A DNA stretch of 64,000 bases. Origin: Brevibacillus reuszeri. Lineage in GTDB: Bacteria; Bacillota; Bacilli; Brevibacillales; Brevibacillaceae. The stretch spans positions 186,001 through 250,000 of the forward strand of contig NZ_BEXF01000010.1 in assembly GCF_002897295.1 (NCBI RefSeq), given 5' to 3'. A model generated the notes under the pieces. The model was not told where the DNA came from and made no database searches. It worked only from the letters and a program-made list of their open reading frames with translations. Every line of letters starts with the position of its first letter. The stretch's first letter is position 1. The position numbers and the translations under genes are program-made. Positions 1-8,148 of this stretch are shown piece after piece.

Positions 1-98
1 CGCTCTGGATAAGAAGATTGCTATTCAATTTGATTGCTTAATACTAACGGATAGTCCTCTTTGTTGTCAACAAGATTTTCCACAATGCTTTTTCATGC

Positions 99-557
99 TT
101 ACTTTGCGTTTTTAAGTGCCGTCATTACTTGGTTATCCAGCTTTGCCGCCGCATTTTTATCGTACGTTTTTTCATATTGCGGTTCAACGGAAATCCGGGA
201 ACCATAAAACATGATGTCTCGGATCGTTTCAATCGTAATCTCAACCATCGCAAGCTTGAGAGGAACCTCTTCTAAACGCTCTGTTTTGAGAACAGCTTTT
301 CCGTTAATCGCAAACGAAGAGCCTGCCCCGATCAGATGAAGTACCACCTGTGGTTCCTTTGCAATGTTTGTCAAAATACGAGAACGATTGTCCACAGCAA
401 AACGGATCGACTCAACATTCGGGGCATAGGTCCAAGACAAGGAGCTGAGCGACGGTGCACCCGATTCATGGTCAATTGTACCCAAAGTAATGAAACGCTC
501 CTGTTGCAAGAGCGCAAATAATTCTTCAGATAATGATCGGGAAACAGTTTCAGCCAT
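99..557 (-). CDS. Pyridoxamine 5'-phosphate oxidase-family (FMN-binding split barrel) protein
   Basis: A 152-residue protein whose N-terminal half looks like the small split-barrel PNPOx fold: LLQQERFITLGTI, then a predicted strand carrying RFAVDNRSRIL and QVVLHLIG. Such proteins bind FMN, F420 or heme, or only share the fold; the real substrate cannot be told. The start ATG at 557 follows a GGAGGGATC ribosome-binding site at good spacing. It appears to be a single-gene unit facing out of the window, divergent from the gene at 707. Family call is from pattern recognition, and enzymatic PNPOx activity (pdxH) is unlikely at this length. Confidence 0.7.
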   Translation of the reverse strand: MAETVSRSLSEELFALLQQERFITLGTIDHESGAPSLSSLSWTYAPNVESIRFAVDNRSRILTNIAKEPQVVLHLIGAGSSFAINGKAVLKTERLEEVPLKLAMVEITIETIRDIMFYGSRISVEPQYEKTYDKNAAAKLDNQVMTALKNAK

Positions 558-706
558 TCCGATCCCTCCTTGCAGTGTTTTGTATACCTATTGTACCTCC
601 CTGCATGAGGATAGGCAAACGTTACCTCGGTCCCTTGATTCTAGCAACACATTTCCCTTAAACTGGTAGAAACCTAAGTCCCATTACGGATAAGGAGGTT
701 CATCGT

Positions 707-1036
707 ATGTCACCTACAGACCGCATGCTAGCGCAAATTGATCAGATGCTACGAGAGCTACACGAAGTTCGCGAATTGAATGAACGGATGCATAAGGTAG
801 CCATGTTTTTAGAAGATATCCGATTGGCTGATGTCATTCAAAACTATACAGCCCCGCGCAAGCTGCTCTGGATTAATTTCCTCGCAGGTCTTGCCCGGGG
901 TCTTGGTTTAACTATCGGAACAGCCATTGTTCTCACGCTTCTTGGCTCACTGCTGACACAATTTCTTTCTGTCCCGATCATCGGTGATTTTATTCGACAG
1001 CTGGTTGAATATGTTCAATCTTATCAAAAGCCGTAA
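707..1036 (+). CDS. Small membrane protein, DUF5665-like
   Basis: 109 residues: a charged, probably helical N-terminal half (about 1-55), then one hydrophobic segment near residues 67-92 (GLGLTIGTAIVLTLLGSLL), so probably a single-pass membrane protein with a cytoplasmic coiled-coil-like head. The layout resembles DUF5665 proteins of Bacilli, whose role is unknown. A perfect AAGGAGG lies 8 nt before the ATG. It converges on the secreted protein at 1070-2461 with a short gap and no obvious strong terminator between them. Confidence 0.65.
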   Translation: MSPTDRMLAQIDQMLRELHEVRELNERMHKVAMFLEDIRLADVIQNYTAPRKLLWINFLAGLARGLGLTIGTAIVLTLLGSLLTQFLSVPIIGDFIRQLVEYVQSYQKP

Positions 1037-1069
1037 GAAAACCTCTATGCATTAAGAAACGATTAAATC

Positions 1070-2461
1070 TTATTTGTCATGATCTTTATCGTCATCATCG
1101 TCATCGTCGTGATCGTTCCAGTCCTGGCCATGCTTCTTCCAATATCCATACGCATTTCCATTGGGATGATTATCTTTTTGCTTCCCTTTTTCCTTTTTAT
1201 CTTTCTTGTCCTTTTTATCTTTGTCATCATCGTCGTTATCATCATGATCGTCCGGGTTGACGACGACTTTTGTACTATGGAAAATGTCTGCCTGCTTCAC
1301 AAGCTTGTCATCCTGATATAATTCAAAATGAATGGTTTTTGCACTGTAGGAGCGATTTTTGAATGACAGCTCGATTTCGAATTCCCCTTTGTCATTCGGC
1401 TTGACTTCATGTTTCTTTCCGTCGGGGGCAATCACGATTAATTTTGTTTTCGCTTTTTTGGACCAGCCTTCTACGGCGCCTTTGACTTGTACCTTATCAT
1501 ATTTCGGGTTAATGACAGCTGTTCCTGTGATTGTATAGGCTTTTGCTTCTTCTTTCACAGGAGCATTCACGATCTCCACGTCTACAGACGCTGAGTCGAT
1601 TTTTTTGCCGTCCTTGTAGAGCTCAACAAGTGCTTGGCTAGGCCCTGCCTTTACATCCTTCAATGTCACGGAGAAGCTGCCAACTCCATCCCACAGCTTC
1701 TTGACATTTGCTTCTTTTTTCTCACCGTTGTAAGTCACATAGGCTTTGTCTGCGCCTTGCTTCACTACACCCTTAACCTTCAGCTCCTCTTTTTTCGCAT
1801 CGAGTACTGAAACGGTATGGATGATCATGTCAGCTTCTTCGACAGCCTGCGGGATAAGCTCTACCTTCTCGCTGTCAACAATTGCCTTGCCCGCATAAGC
1901 ATTAATCGTCACGTACCCTTTCGTCACCGTGTCCAATGCTGCAAAGGTAACGGTAAAGGAGTGCTCGCTCGTTGGTACGACCTCGATAGTACCTCCGTCT
2001 GGCTTGGTCACCACTACCTTGGTTACATCTGGAGTCACAATTCCTCTAACGTATACCTTGTTATCTTTTGTCTGGGCGCTTACGCTGACAATTTCCTCTT
2101 TAGATTCAGCCAAGCGAACCTCGAGCCAAATCTCGCCGTAATATTGATTGTAAATGCGCTCCCATTCTTCCTTGTTTTCTTCCATATACGTTTGCAGCTT
2201 TGTATTCAGATGAATGCTGTCCACAATGATATACAGATGGTCTGCCTGGTTTTTCAGAAGCATGTTCAGAGTGGTAGGATCGTTCTTTGCCAATTCTTTC
2301 AAATTGTAACGAGTCACTTGCTTGCCTTCGTCATTCATAACGACCTTGGTGGCGCTTGGCGAAGCAATTGAGCTTGCATTTGCCAAAAATGGTGTAACCC
2401 CACCGATAATGGTCGCCGCAGCTACAACTGCTAAAACAGGCTTGGTCATATACTTTTTCAC
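1070..2461 (-). CDS. Secreted multi-domain protein with Asp/Lys-rich C-terminal tail
   Basis: 463 residues beginning at GTG 2461 (GGGGGA ribosome-binding site 7 nt upstream). Residues 1-30 form a Sec signal peptide (basic MKKYMTKP, hydrophobic core, ANASS cleavage region). A segment of about 100 residues follows, then at least three beta-rich Ig-like modules with recurring K-VxVKG-V and GSFSVTL/GEFEIEL patterns (about 160-400). The last 60 residues are almost only Asp, Lys and His (runs such as DDHDDNDDDDKDKKDKK), a composition suited to divalent metal or cell-wall polymer binding. No catalytic motif is visible. Likely an exported, wall-associated protein of unknown job; the DDDD tract recurs in the secreted proteins at 15639 and 28605. 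Confidence 0.75.
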   Translation of the reverse strand: MKKYMTKPVLAVVAAATIIGGVTPFLANASSIASPSATKVVMNDEGKQVTRYNLKELAKNDPTTLNMLLKNQADHLYIIVDSIHLNTKLQTYMEENKEEWERIYNQYYGEIWLEVRLAESKEEIVSVSAQTKDNKVYVRGIVTPDVTKVVVTKPDGGTIEVVPTSEHSFTVTFAALDTVTKGYVTINAYAGKAIVDSEKVELIPQAVEEADMIIHTVSVLDAKKEELKVKGVVKQGADKAYVTYNGEKKEANVKKLWDGVGSFSVTLKDVKAGPSQALVELYKDGKKIDSASVDVEIVNAPVKEEAKAYTITGTAVINPKYDKVQVKGAVEGWSKKAKTKLIVIAPDGKKHEVKPNDKGEFEIELSFKNRSYSAKTIHFELYQDDKLVKQADIFHSTKVVVNPDDHDDNDDDDKDKKDKKDKKEKGKQKDNHPNGNAYGYWKKHGQDWNDHDDDDDDDKDHDK

Positions 2462-2578
2462 TGGTGAATCCCCCTTCTACAATGCCAATATCATTTTGCT
2501 GCTTTGGGCACAGTTACTGACGCCAGAGGTTTGGTAAAAGTTGCATTGGAAGATAAAACAAGACTTAGTACCTACAGC

Positions 2579-2637
2579 AAAAAGCTCCACTCAGCATAAT
2601 TTGAGCAGCTTGGCTCAATACTGGAGGAGCTTTTTTT
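2579..2637 (-). terminator. Rho-independent terminator, branched
   Basis: Outer stem AAAGCTCC / GGAGCTTT with a second hairpin (TTGAGC / GCTCAA) inside its loop, then a T-run on the minus strand. It sits just after the stop codon of the 2644-2916 gene and should end the ylaH-like operon. Confidence 0.7.
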
Positions 2638-2643
2638 CTTAAC

Positions 2644-2916
2644 TTATTGATTAAACCTAGGCTCGCTTTCGATAGCTATTAGCAAGGATTCTACCATTTC
2701 TGCGGGGTATCGACTCTCCCAGGGACCCGACTCTGATAGACCGAACAATACATACCAGCCGCCTTCTTTTTTATATCCGAGCTCACGGCACAAGTGATCC
2801 TCTTGGAGCAGTTGGTGAAAAAAAGCAGCCGTAGAAAGTGCAGACTGATCTGTCGGTCTGGCGTCTGCAACCACTTGAATTTGCAGCCAATTAATCAGGG
2901 CGTCTTCCCGTTTCAT
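2644..2916 (-). CDS. Hypothetical protein, second gene of ylaH-like operon
   Basis: 90 residues, soluble, acidic, with an N-terminal helix (REDALINWLQIQVVADARP) and a central GGWYVLFGLSESGPWES segment; it ends in an amphipathic helix. I do not recognise a family. It starts 9 nt after the stop of the ylaH-like gene, so the two are almost certainly co-transcribed and translationally close. Length and composition look like a real small cytoplasmic protein. Confidence 0.65.
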   Translation of the reverse strand: MKREDALINWLQIQVVADARPTDQSALSTAAFFHQLLQEDHLCRELGYKKEGGWYVLFGLSESGPWESRYPAEMVESLLIAIESEPRFNQ

Positions 2917-2925
2917 GTGAATGCC

Positions 2926-3252
2926 TCACTTTCTTTGGGTTTGCTCTGGCTTGATTCGCAGCTTGACAATGACCAGAATCGCGATTGCTACCAACATTGC
3001 ACTCTTCACTGGCAGCTGTACGTCCAAAATAGCGAAAATAAGTGCTCCTGCAAACAAGAGGACATACAGTAAAATCGTCTTGAGGATCGGCATGCGAATA
3101 CGAGTAGCAAAACCCAAATAGTAAACAAGAATTAATTGAACAAACAAGATCCACGCCCGATTGTGATCGGCCCAGAGTCGAAAGCTGTCAAAAGCAGACA
3201 ACTGATCTGGATTTGCTGGTACATATGTAGAAGCAAGTTGTACCCAGTCCAT
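2926..3252 (-). CDS. ylaH: YlaH-like membrane protein
   Basis: 108 residues with three hydrophobic segments (about 34-52, 58-76 and 80-98) and a conserved-looking N-terminus (DSFRLWADHNRAWILFVQL). This matches the small integral membrane protein YlaH of Bacillus, of unknown function. In B. subtilis ylaH lies directly beside typA (ylaG), as it nearly does here. ATG follows an AAAGGGGATATT ribosome-binding site. Family assignment rests on pattern and neighbourhood. Confidence 0.7.
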   Translation of the reverse strand: MDWVQLASTYVPANPDQLSAFDSFRLWADHNRAWILFVQLILVYYLGFATRIRMPILKTILLYVLLFAGALIFAILDVQLPVKSAMLVAIAILVIVKLRIKPEQTQRK

Positions 3253-3666
3253 AATATCCCCTTTCTGTTGAGCACACGACTTGTCTTTGCTTACTCAAGC
3301 CGCGTAATTATTCCACCAGGGCATCCAAGACGGGATAGTCAAAAGGGCCTGTCCACTTCCTTTCTTCCGTCCCGTTCCCTATATACATGACATAATGTAT
3401 AGATCTTCCAGAATGAAGCGAATAGTCACTTTCTGAAGAGACAGTCACTCTCCATGCAACCGCCTATTGGACCTGGCGTCCAGTCCTTTTGCGACACTTC
3501 TGTTGGTGCCCGGTGCAGCATATCAATATCTACCATTTTACTTTATCAGGTGGCCGTTGCCCTGTCAAAATTGGAAAGTGTACGAACTGCGACAGTTGCA
3601 GGCTGGCACGTCGAAAGTTGGACATGTTATGATGATGTCACTTACATAGAAAAAGGTGGGAACGAA
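3253..3666. other. 414-bp intergenic region between divergent genes
   Basis: It holds the promoters of the ylaH-like operon (minus) and of the glutathione peroxidase (plus). An open frame in phase with the peroxidase extends upstream to 3454, but it has no ribosome-binding site and no resemblance to the family, so I read it as non-coding. No RNA structure or repeat stands out. Confidence 0.5.
3625..3633 (+). promoter_or_regulatory. Extended -10 promoter of glutathione peroxidase gene
   Basis: TGTTATGAT (TGn plus TATGAT) lies 34 nt before the ATG. No good -35 element is seen at 16-18 nt, as expected for an extended -10 promoter. Confidence 0.4.
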
Positions 3667-4140
3667 ATGAGCCTGTACGATATTTCCGCGAAAACCATTT
3701 CCGGAGAAGAAAAAACATTGGCAGACTACAAAGGGAAAGTGCTTCTCATCGTAAATACGGCGAGCCAATGCGGATTGACCCCCCAATACAAAGGCTTGCA
3801 GGAATTGCATGAGCGCTTCCATGATAAGGGGCTTGTCGTTCTTGGCTTCCCTTGCAACCAATTTGCTGGCCAAGAACCTGGCACGGCGGAAGAAATCGTC
3901 GCTTTTTGTGATCGAAACTATGGTGTTACTTTCCCGCTCTTTGCGAAAATTGACGTAAACGGACCAAATACACATCCACTGTATCAATTCCTCAAATCAA
4001 ATGCACCTGACGGAGAAAATCAAGACATCGAATGGAACTTCGCTAAATTCCTCGTCGATCAAAACGGGAAGGTTGCAAAGCGAATCGGCGCACGCGTCCA
4101 GCCTGAAGAAATTGCGGCTGATATCGAAGCCCTTCTCTAA
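3667..4140 (+). CDS. bsaA: Glutathione peroxidase family (thiol peroxidase, Cys type)
   Basis: 157 residues starting at ATG 3667 behind AAGGTGGGAAC. It reduces hydroperoxides using a catalytic Cys (Cys35 in NTASQCGLTPQY) with the family's partner residues Gln69 (FAGQEPG), Trp123 and Asn124 (IEWNFAKF). Length is that of bacterial GPx/BsaA proteins, which are cytoplasmic and usually thioredoxin-dependent rather than glutathione-dependent. The open frame extends 71 codons upstream but only this start has a ribosome-binding site and gives family-like length. It converges on typA across a shared terminator. Confidence 0.93.
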   Translation: MSLYDISAKTISGEEKTLADYKGKVLLIVNTASQCGLTPQYKGLQELHERFHDKGLVVLGFPCNQFAGQEPGTAEEIVAFCDRNYGVTFPLFAKIDVNGPNTHPLYQFLKSNAPDGENQDIEWNFAKFLVDQNGKVAKRIGARVQPEEIAADIEALL

Positions 4141-4166
4141 GCTAGACGCCGTTTCGTTATAGGTAA

Positions 4167-4210
4167 GCAAAAAGCCGCACGGTCCCTCATCAGGACGTGC
4201 GGCTTTTTCA
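4167..4210. terminator. Bidirectional terminator
   Basis: Stem AAAAAGCCGCACG / CGTGCGGCTTTTT with a 14-nt loop; A-run and T-run on the two sides let it serve both the peroxidase gene and typA. Confidence 0.85.
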
Positions 4211-4224
4211 TCTCCTAGCAAGCA

Positions 4225-6066
4225 TTATGCTTGTGGCTGTGCTTCCCAGCGTCTTTGCTTTTCATAGCGCTCGCGGTCTGATTTGTTCAGATGCTTTTTG
4301 CGCAGGCGAACAGACTGAGGAGTTACTTCACACAGCTCGTCATCATTCAAGTACTCCAGTGCTTCTTCCAGCGTCAGGAGACGTGGGGTTTTCATCTTAA
4401 CTGTTTCATCCTTGGTTGCAGAACGTACGTTGGTTGCATGCTTTTCCTTACATACGTTTACGGTCAGGTCATTATCGCGGTTGTGCTCCCCAACGATCAT
4501 ACCTTCATATACTTCAGTACCTGCCTGGATAAACATGATTCCACGGTCTTCCACGGACATCAGGCCGTATGTGGTTGCGGTACCGGATTCATGGGAAATC
4601 AGAACACCTGCATGACGACCTCCGACTGGCCCTTGAACCAATGGGCGGTAGCTGTCAAACGAGTGGTTCAAAATGCCGTATCCGCGAGTAATGGTCAAGA
4701 ATTCAGTACGGTAGCCAATCAAGCCGCGGGATGGAATGATAAATTCCAAGCGAACTTGTCCAAAGCCGTTATTGATCATGTTGACCATTTCCGCTTTGCG
4801 TTGTCCCAATGTTTCCATGACAGGACCTGTATATTCTTCTGGAACGTCAATCACCAAAAACTCGGCCGGTTCCATTTTTTGTCCGTCGATGAGACGTACG
4901 ATTACTTCTGGCTTGGATACTCCGAGCTCAAAACCTTCACGGCGCATATTTTCCACCAGGATGGACAGATGCAATTCGCCGCGTCCAGATACAACAAACG
5001 CATCTGGTGAATCGGTTTCTTCCACACGAAGAGATACATCCGTCTCAAGTTCAGCCATCAGGCGATCACGCAGCTTGCGGGAAGTAACATGCTTACCTTC
5101 GCGACCAGCAAACGGGCTATTGTTGACCAAGAAGGTCATTTGCAGGGTAGGCTCATCAATTTTGAGGAACGGCAATGGATCTGGATGATCCACATGACAT
5201 ACGGTTTCCCCTACGTTAATATCAGCCAATCCGGCAATCGCTACGATGTCTCCAGCTTTTGCTGTTTTTTGCTCAACACGCTGCAAGCCAGAAAAACCGA
5301 ACAGCTTCTGAATACGCATTTTCTTTACTTCACCATCGCGAGTAGTAACGGAAACCATTTCGTTCAGGTTCATCGTTCCGCGATAGATACGACCAATACC
5401 GATACGACCCAAGAAGTCGTTGTAATCAAGCATGGTTACTTGCATTTGAAGGGGAGCATTTTCATCTGCGTCAGGTGCAGGCATGTGTTCAATGATGGTA
5501 TCAAAAAGTGGGCGCAGATCGCCTTCCAGCTTGTCTGGCTCCATACCAGCGATCCCTTGCAGTCCAGAAGCATATACGATTGGGAATTCCAGTTGATCTT
5601 CCGTTGCGTCCAGATCAATGAACAAATCGTATACTTCGTTGATTACTTCTTGTGGGCGGGCATTGTCGCGGTCAACTTTGTTCACGACAACGATTGGGGT
5701 TACTTTTGCTTCCAAAGCTTTTTTCAAAACGAAACGAGTTTGTGGCATACAGCCTTCAAATGCATCGACGATCAGCAGAACGCCATCCACCATGCTCATG
5801 ATCCGCTCAACTTCTCCACCGAAGTCAGCGTGACCAGGTGTATCCAAAATGTTAATTGTAAACTCTTTGTATTTTACCGACGTGGTTTTAGCCAAGATGG
5901 TAATTCCGCGTTCGCGTTCCAGGTCATTGGAGTCCATCATTCTCTCCTCTACCTGCTGGTTGCTGCGGAACGTGCCCGATTGAATCAAAAGTTTGTCAAC
6001 CAATGTTGTTTTCCCGTGGTCAACGTGGGCAATAATGGCGATGTTGCGTATGTCAAGACGCTTCAT
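4225..6066 (-). CDS. typA: Translational GTPase TypA/BipA
   Basis: 613 residues, the normal TypA length. Domain order: GTPase domain (about 1-200) with G1 AHVDHGKTT near residue 14-21, RERGIT switch I, DTPGHADF (G3) and NKVD (G4); then EF-Tu/EF-G-like domains II, III and V and the TypA-specific C-terminal region. TypA is an EF-G-like GTPase that acts on 50S ribosome assembly, notably at low temperature or under stress. The ATG follows an AGGAGGTTCAC site. It is a single-gene unit here, with a ylaH-like gene downstream and a YlaJ-like lipoprotein divergent upstream, echoing the B. subtilis yla region. Confidence 0.97.
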   Translation of the reverse strand: MKRLDIRNIAIIAHVDHGKTTLVDKLLIQSGTFRSNQQVEERMMDSNDLERERGITILAKTTSVKYKEFTINILDTPGHADFGGEVERIMSMVDGVLLIVDAFEGCMPQTRFVLKKALEAKVTPIVVVNKVDRDNARPQEVINEVYDLFIDLDATEDQLEFPIVYASGLQGIAGMEPDKLEGDLRPLFDTIIEHMPAPDADENAPLQMQVTMLDYNDFLGRIGIGRIYRGTMNLNEMVSVTTRDGEVKKMRIQKLFGFSGLQRVEQKTAKAGDIVAIAGLADINVGETVCHVDHPDPLPFLKIDEPTLQMTFLVNNSPFAGREGKHVTSRKLRDRLMAELETDVSLRVEETDSPDAFVVSGRGELHLSILVENMRREGFELGVSKPEVIVRLIDGQKMEPAEFLVIDVPEEYTGPVMETLGQRKAEMVNMINNGFGQVRLEFIIPSRGLIGYRTEFLTITRGYGILNHSFDSYRPLVQGPVGGRHAGVLISHESGTATTYGLMSVEDRGIMFIQAGTEVYEGMIVGEHNRDNDLTVNVCKEKHATNVRSATKDETVKMKTPRLLTLEEALEYLNDDELCEVTPQSVRLRKKHLNKSDRERYEKQRRWEAQPQA

Positions 6067-6201
6067 GTGAACCTCCTAGTTTAAGCATACCATTCATATT
6101 AACAGGTCGTGAAACTTGGCACAATGGGTAGTTTTTACGGCAGCCACTTCCAGAGTAGTGTGACGCAATTTCATCATACTAAGTGAAGGAGGTGTCTACC
6201 C

Positions 6202-6819
6202 ATGAAATTGAACGGGCTTATTTGCTTTGCTGGTCTCATTGCCGTTTCTACAGCCATGGCTGGATGTGCGAACGGGGGTACAGGACCTTCTAACACCACA
6301 GTGCCCCATACACAAAATGCAGCTTATCCGAATTCACCCGCCACTCCACAGCCCCACACACTAGGTTTACATCCAGACGCGAAAGGGAACAATGCCCATA
6401 ACTATCGAAATGGGTATACGTCCAATGGATTTAATCAAAACTTGTCCGACCAGCTAACGAAAGCCGCAGATGACGTCCCAGGCGTGGATAGAGCAACGGT
6501 AGCCGTGATTGGGACAGATGCTGTTATCGGTATTCGTATTCGTTCGAATTTGGGTGAACCACAAGCACGCGTAATTGAGCAGCAGGTGCACGCAGCTGCT
6601 CGCTCTGTAGCACCTACCTACAATATCCGTGTAAGCTCGGATTTTAATATGTTCAACCGAATACGCGCGATCAATGCAGACATCTATCAAGAAGCCACAA
6701 ACCGCCTGCATAACGTTTACATGGATTCAAACGCTACCAATAAAGTAACGAATACCTCCACAGAGTTTCGCGAGCTGCTTCACGACATGGGGACTATTGG
6801 CATTACCCCAACTCGTTAA
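6202..6819 (+). CDS. YhcN/YlaJ-family sporulation lipoprotein
   Basis: 205 residues with a lipoprotein signal peptide: hydrophobic stretch then lipobox AMAGC, lipidated Cys22. A low-complexity Asn/Thr/Pro linker (about 25-85) leads to the YhcN/YlaJ domain (about 88-165): DVPGVDRATVAVIGTDAVIGI followed by an amphipathic helix and RVSSDFNMFNRI. Members are spore-coat or inner-membrane-associated lipoproteins made during sporulation, some affecting germination. Good AAGGAGGTG site before ATG. Divergent from typA, as ylaJ is near typA in B. subtilis. Confidence 0.85.
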   Translation: MKLNGLICFAGLIAVSTAMAGCANGGTGPSNTTVPHTQNAAYPNSPATPQPHTLGLHPDAKGNNAHNYRNGYTSNGFNQNLSDQLTKAADDVPGVDRATVAVIGTDAVIGIRIRSNLGEPQARVIEQQVHAAARSVAPTYNIRVSSDFNMFNRIRAINADIYQEATNRLHNVYMDSNATNKVTNTSTEFRELLHDMGTIGITPTR

Positions 6820-6864
6820 AAAAATCAAAGGGAAGCTTGTACGCCTGTACGATGCCCCACGTAA

Positions 6865-6896
6865 AAGAGGTGCGGACTCTATCCGCACCTCTTGAA
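6865..6896. terminator. Bidirectional terminator
   Basis: Stem AAGAGGTGCGGA / TCCGCACCTCTT with a 5-nt loop between the convergent lipoprotein and speD genes. The T-tract is short on both sides. Confidence 0.6.
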
Positions 6897-6908
6897 TACT
6901 TACATTTG

Positions 6909-7316
6909 TTACTTACTTGCCAATTCAGCCACTTTGATTTCTGGCTCAACTACTTGCAGTTCACCTGTTCCGCGAACTAGTTTCTTCGCGTAGGTTTTTT
7001 CCGGTTTCAGCACGGATATCAAATAGTCAATGGCAACTTGCGGGTCAACCGTCTCACCACACGTGTAGCAATCCAGAGCTGCGAATCCGCGCTCAGGATA
7101 CGTATGAATGGACAGGTGGCTTTCCGAGAGAAGAACCAGTACGGTAGCACCCTGAGGAGAAAACTGCTTTGCTTGTACGCTTAATACTGTAGCACCACAT
7201 GCCTCAGCAGCTTCAATCATTTCCTTTTTCAAAAACTCTGCGTCGTTCAACAAGTCAAACTGAACTCCCCATGTGTCAACAGCAACGTGTCTTCCGAAAG
7301 TCGAATACTCTTCCAT
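6909..7316 (-). CDS. speD: S-adenosylmethionine decarboxylase proenzyme
   Basis: 135 residues of the short prokaryotic (class 1B) type. It decarboxylates SAM to the aminopropyl donor for spermidine. The chain self-cleaves inside LLSESHLSIHTYPE between Glu65 and Ser66, Ser66 becoming the pyruvoyl cofactor; His71 and Cys86 (LDCYTCG) are the processing and catalytic residues. GGGGGAACCGAAAG precedes the ATG. speE is not in the window, but speA (arginine decarboxylase) is 4.6 kb away, so both precursors of spermidine are made nearby. Leader described separately. Confidence 0.97.
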   Translation of the reverse strand: MEEYSTFGRHVAVDTWGVQFDLLNDAEFLKKEMIEAAEACGATVLSVQAKQFSPQGATVLVLLSESHLSIHTYPERGFAALDCYTCGETVDPQVAIDYLISVLKPEKTYAKKLVRGTGELQVVEPEIKVAELASK

Positions 7317-7485
7317 CTTTCGGTTCCCCCTTCCTAACGAGTGTAATGTTAAACATCGCTAGGACCTGCGTCATTCACTAACGGGGGCGGTTTCCCTCTT
7401 GTTATCCACCCTTTAAAGTGAATCCTGGTTCCTAATCCTGTTTCCAACGAAAACAACCATACCATGCATTGGCCTAGTTTGACAA
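7317..7485 (-). promoter_or_regulatory. Promoter and about 130-nt leader of speD
   Basis: On the minus strand TTGTCA (7485-7480) and TATGGT (7461-7456) are 18 nt apart, placing the transcript start near 7450 and leaving a long leader before speD. The leader carries short complementary tracts but no SAM riboswitch core that I can recognise. Regulation is therefore open. Confidence 0.4.
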
Positions 7486-7514
7486 TACTTTTTTCCAAGA
7501 ATATCGTAGAAATA

Positions 7515-7548
7515 AAAAAATGGGCTGCTTTCGCACCCATTTTCTCTG
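7515..7548 (-). terminator. Rho-independent terminator
   Basis: Minus-strand stem AAAATGGGTGC / GCAGCCCATTTT with a GAAA tetraloop and a long T-run, right after the stop of the 7552-8148 gene. Confidence 0.85.
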
Positions 7549-7551
7549 CTT

Positions 7552-8148
7552 TTACACTTCTAATTCAAATAGACGCTGTGATAGAGTAGCCAGTCTAGCA
7601 TCGATTGCTGGCAGCTTTTCAGGGGCTGATTGCTTTGCCCAGTTCCGCAAATCCAGCCAACGATCTGTTTCCAGACGAAGAGACTCTATTTCCTGTTCGC
7701 TTCCCACTTGCTGGAATAGCGATTCCAATTCATTGGTTATACTAGGCGAGGAATTTTCAAAAATGGATGTTTCCTCGTTACCAGAGAGTTCTTGAATACT
7801 TACGACAGACCCTTGATCGTAATGATACACGACCGTAAATCCATCATAAATCCGATGGACAATCCCATAGCCCCGGAACGCTTTCATTGCTTTACGCATT
7901 GCATTTGCCAGCTGTCGATCCCGGATGAGATAAGAGCTGTCACACGAGAAGCGATTTCCGACACGCAAGAAACTCAATTGAATTTCTCCGTTCTTATCGG
8001 TCAGAATAACGTCACGGTCACCATTGTCACATACCTTTACATCGACTGAAATGTGTTCATTGGTGAAGAGCGAGACGAATTGGTTCAGCTCTTCTTCATT
8101 CACCGTAAAATAGGCCTTGGCGTAATTGGTTGCTAAACGCTGTGCCAT
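7552..8148 (-). CDS. Conserved hypothetical protein, paralogue of the 9201-9800 product
   Basis: 198 residues from ATG 8148, chosen because GAGGAGATATTT sits directly upstream; an in-frame ATG at 8199 has no such site. Predicted alpha/beta N-terminal domain (about 1-125) containing IRDRQLANAMRKAMKAF and GIVHRIYDGFTVVYHY, then an acidic linker and a C-terminal helical or coiled-coil region. The same order of motifs, spacing and total length is found in the protein at 9201-9800 (RVAQVLEKF, HAIIRTIFDD, IVEIKG), so they are diverged paralogues. No known family is recognised and no catalytic motif or membrane segment is seen. Confidence 0.75.
   Translation of the reverse strand: MAQRLATNYAKAYFTVNEEELNQFVSLFTNEHISVDVKVCDNGDRDVILTDKNGEIQLSFLRVGNRFSCDSSYLIRDRQLANAMRKAMKAFRGYGIVHRIYDGFTVVYHYDQGSVVSIQELSGNEETSIFENSSPSITNELESLFQQVGSEQEIESLRLETDRWLDLRNWAKQSAPEKLPAIDARLATLSQRLFELEV

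Noticed and set aside
1080..1250. GAT/ATC triplet repeats resembling a microsatellite or CRISPR-like array
   Set aside because: Repeat unit is the Asp codon within a coding tail; no spacers of fixed length.
1079..1321. Hydrophobic 80-codon frame (Ile/Val runs) resembling membrane helices
   Set aside because: Simply the complement of the GAT/GAC/AAA-rich Asp-Lys tail of the secreted protein; no start signal.
3454..3666. N-terminal extension of glutathione peroxidase (possible signal peptide)
   Set aside because: No ribosome-binding site for it, no signal-peptide pattern, and ATG 3667 with good site gives the family length.
5089..6084. 331-codon open frame on the plus strand
   Set aside because: It lies wholly antisense to typA, lacks a ribosome-binding site and has no protein-like character; a shadow of codon bias.
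7317..7485. S-box (SAM-I) riboswitch upstream of speD
   Set aside because: Conserved S-box core sequences are not found and no terminator lies in the leader.
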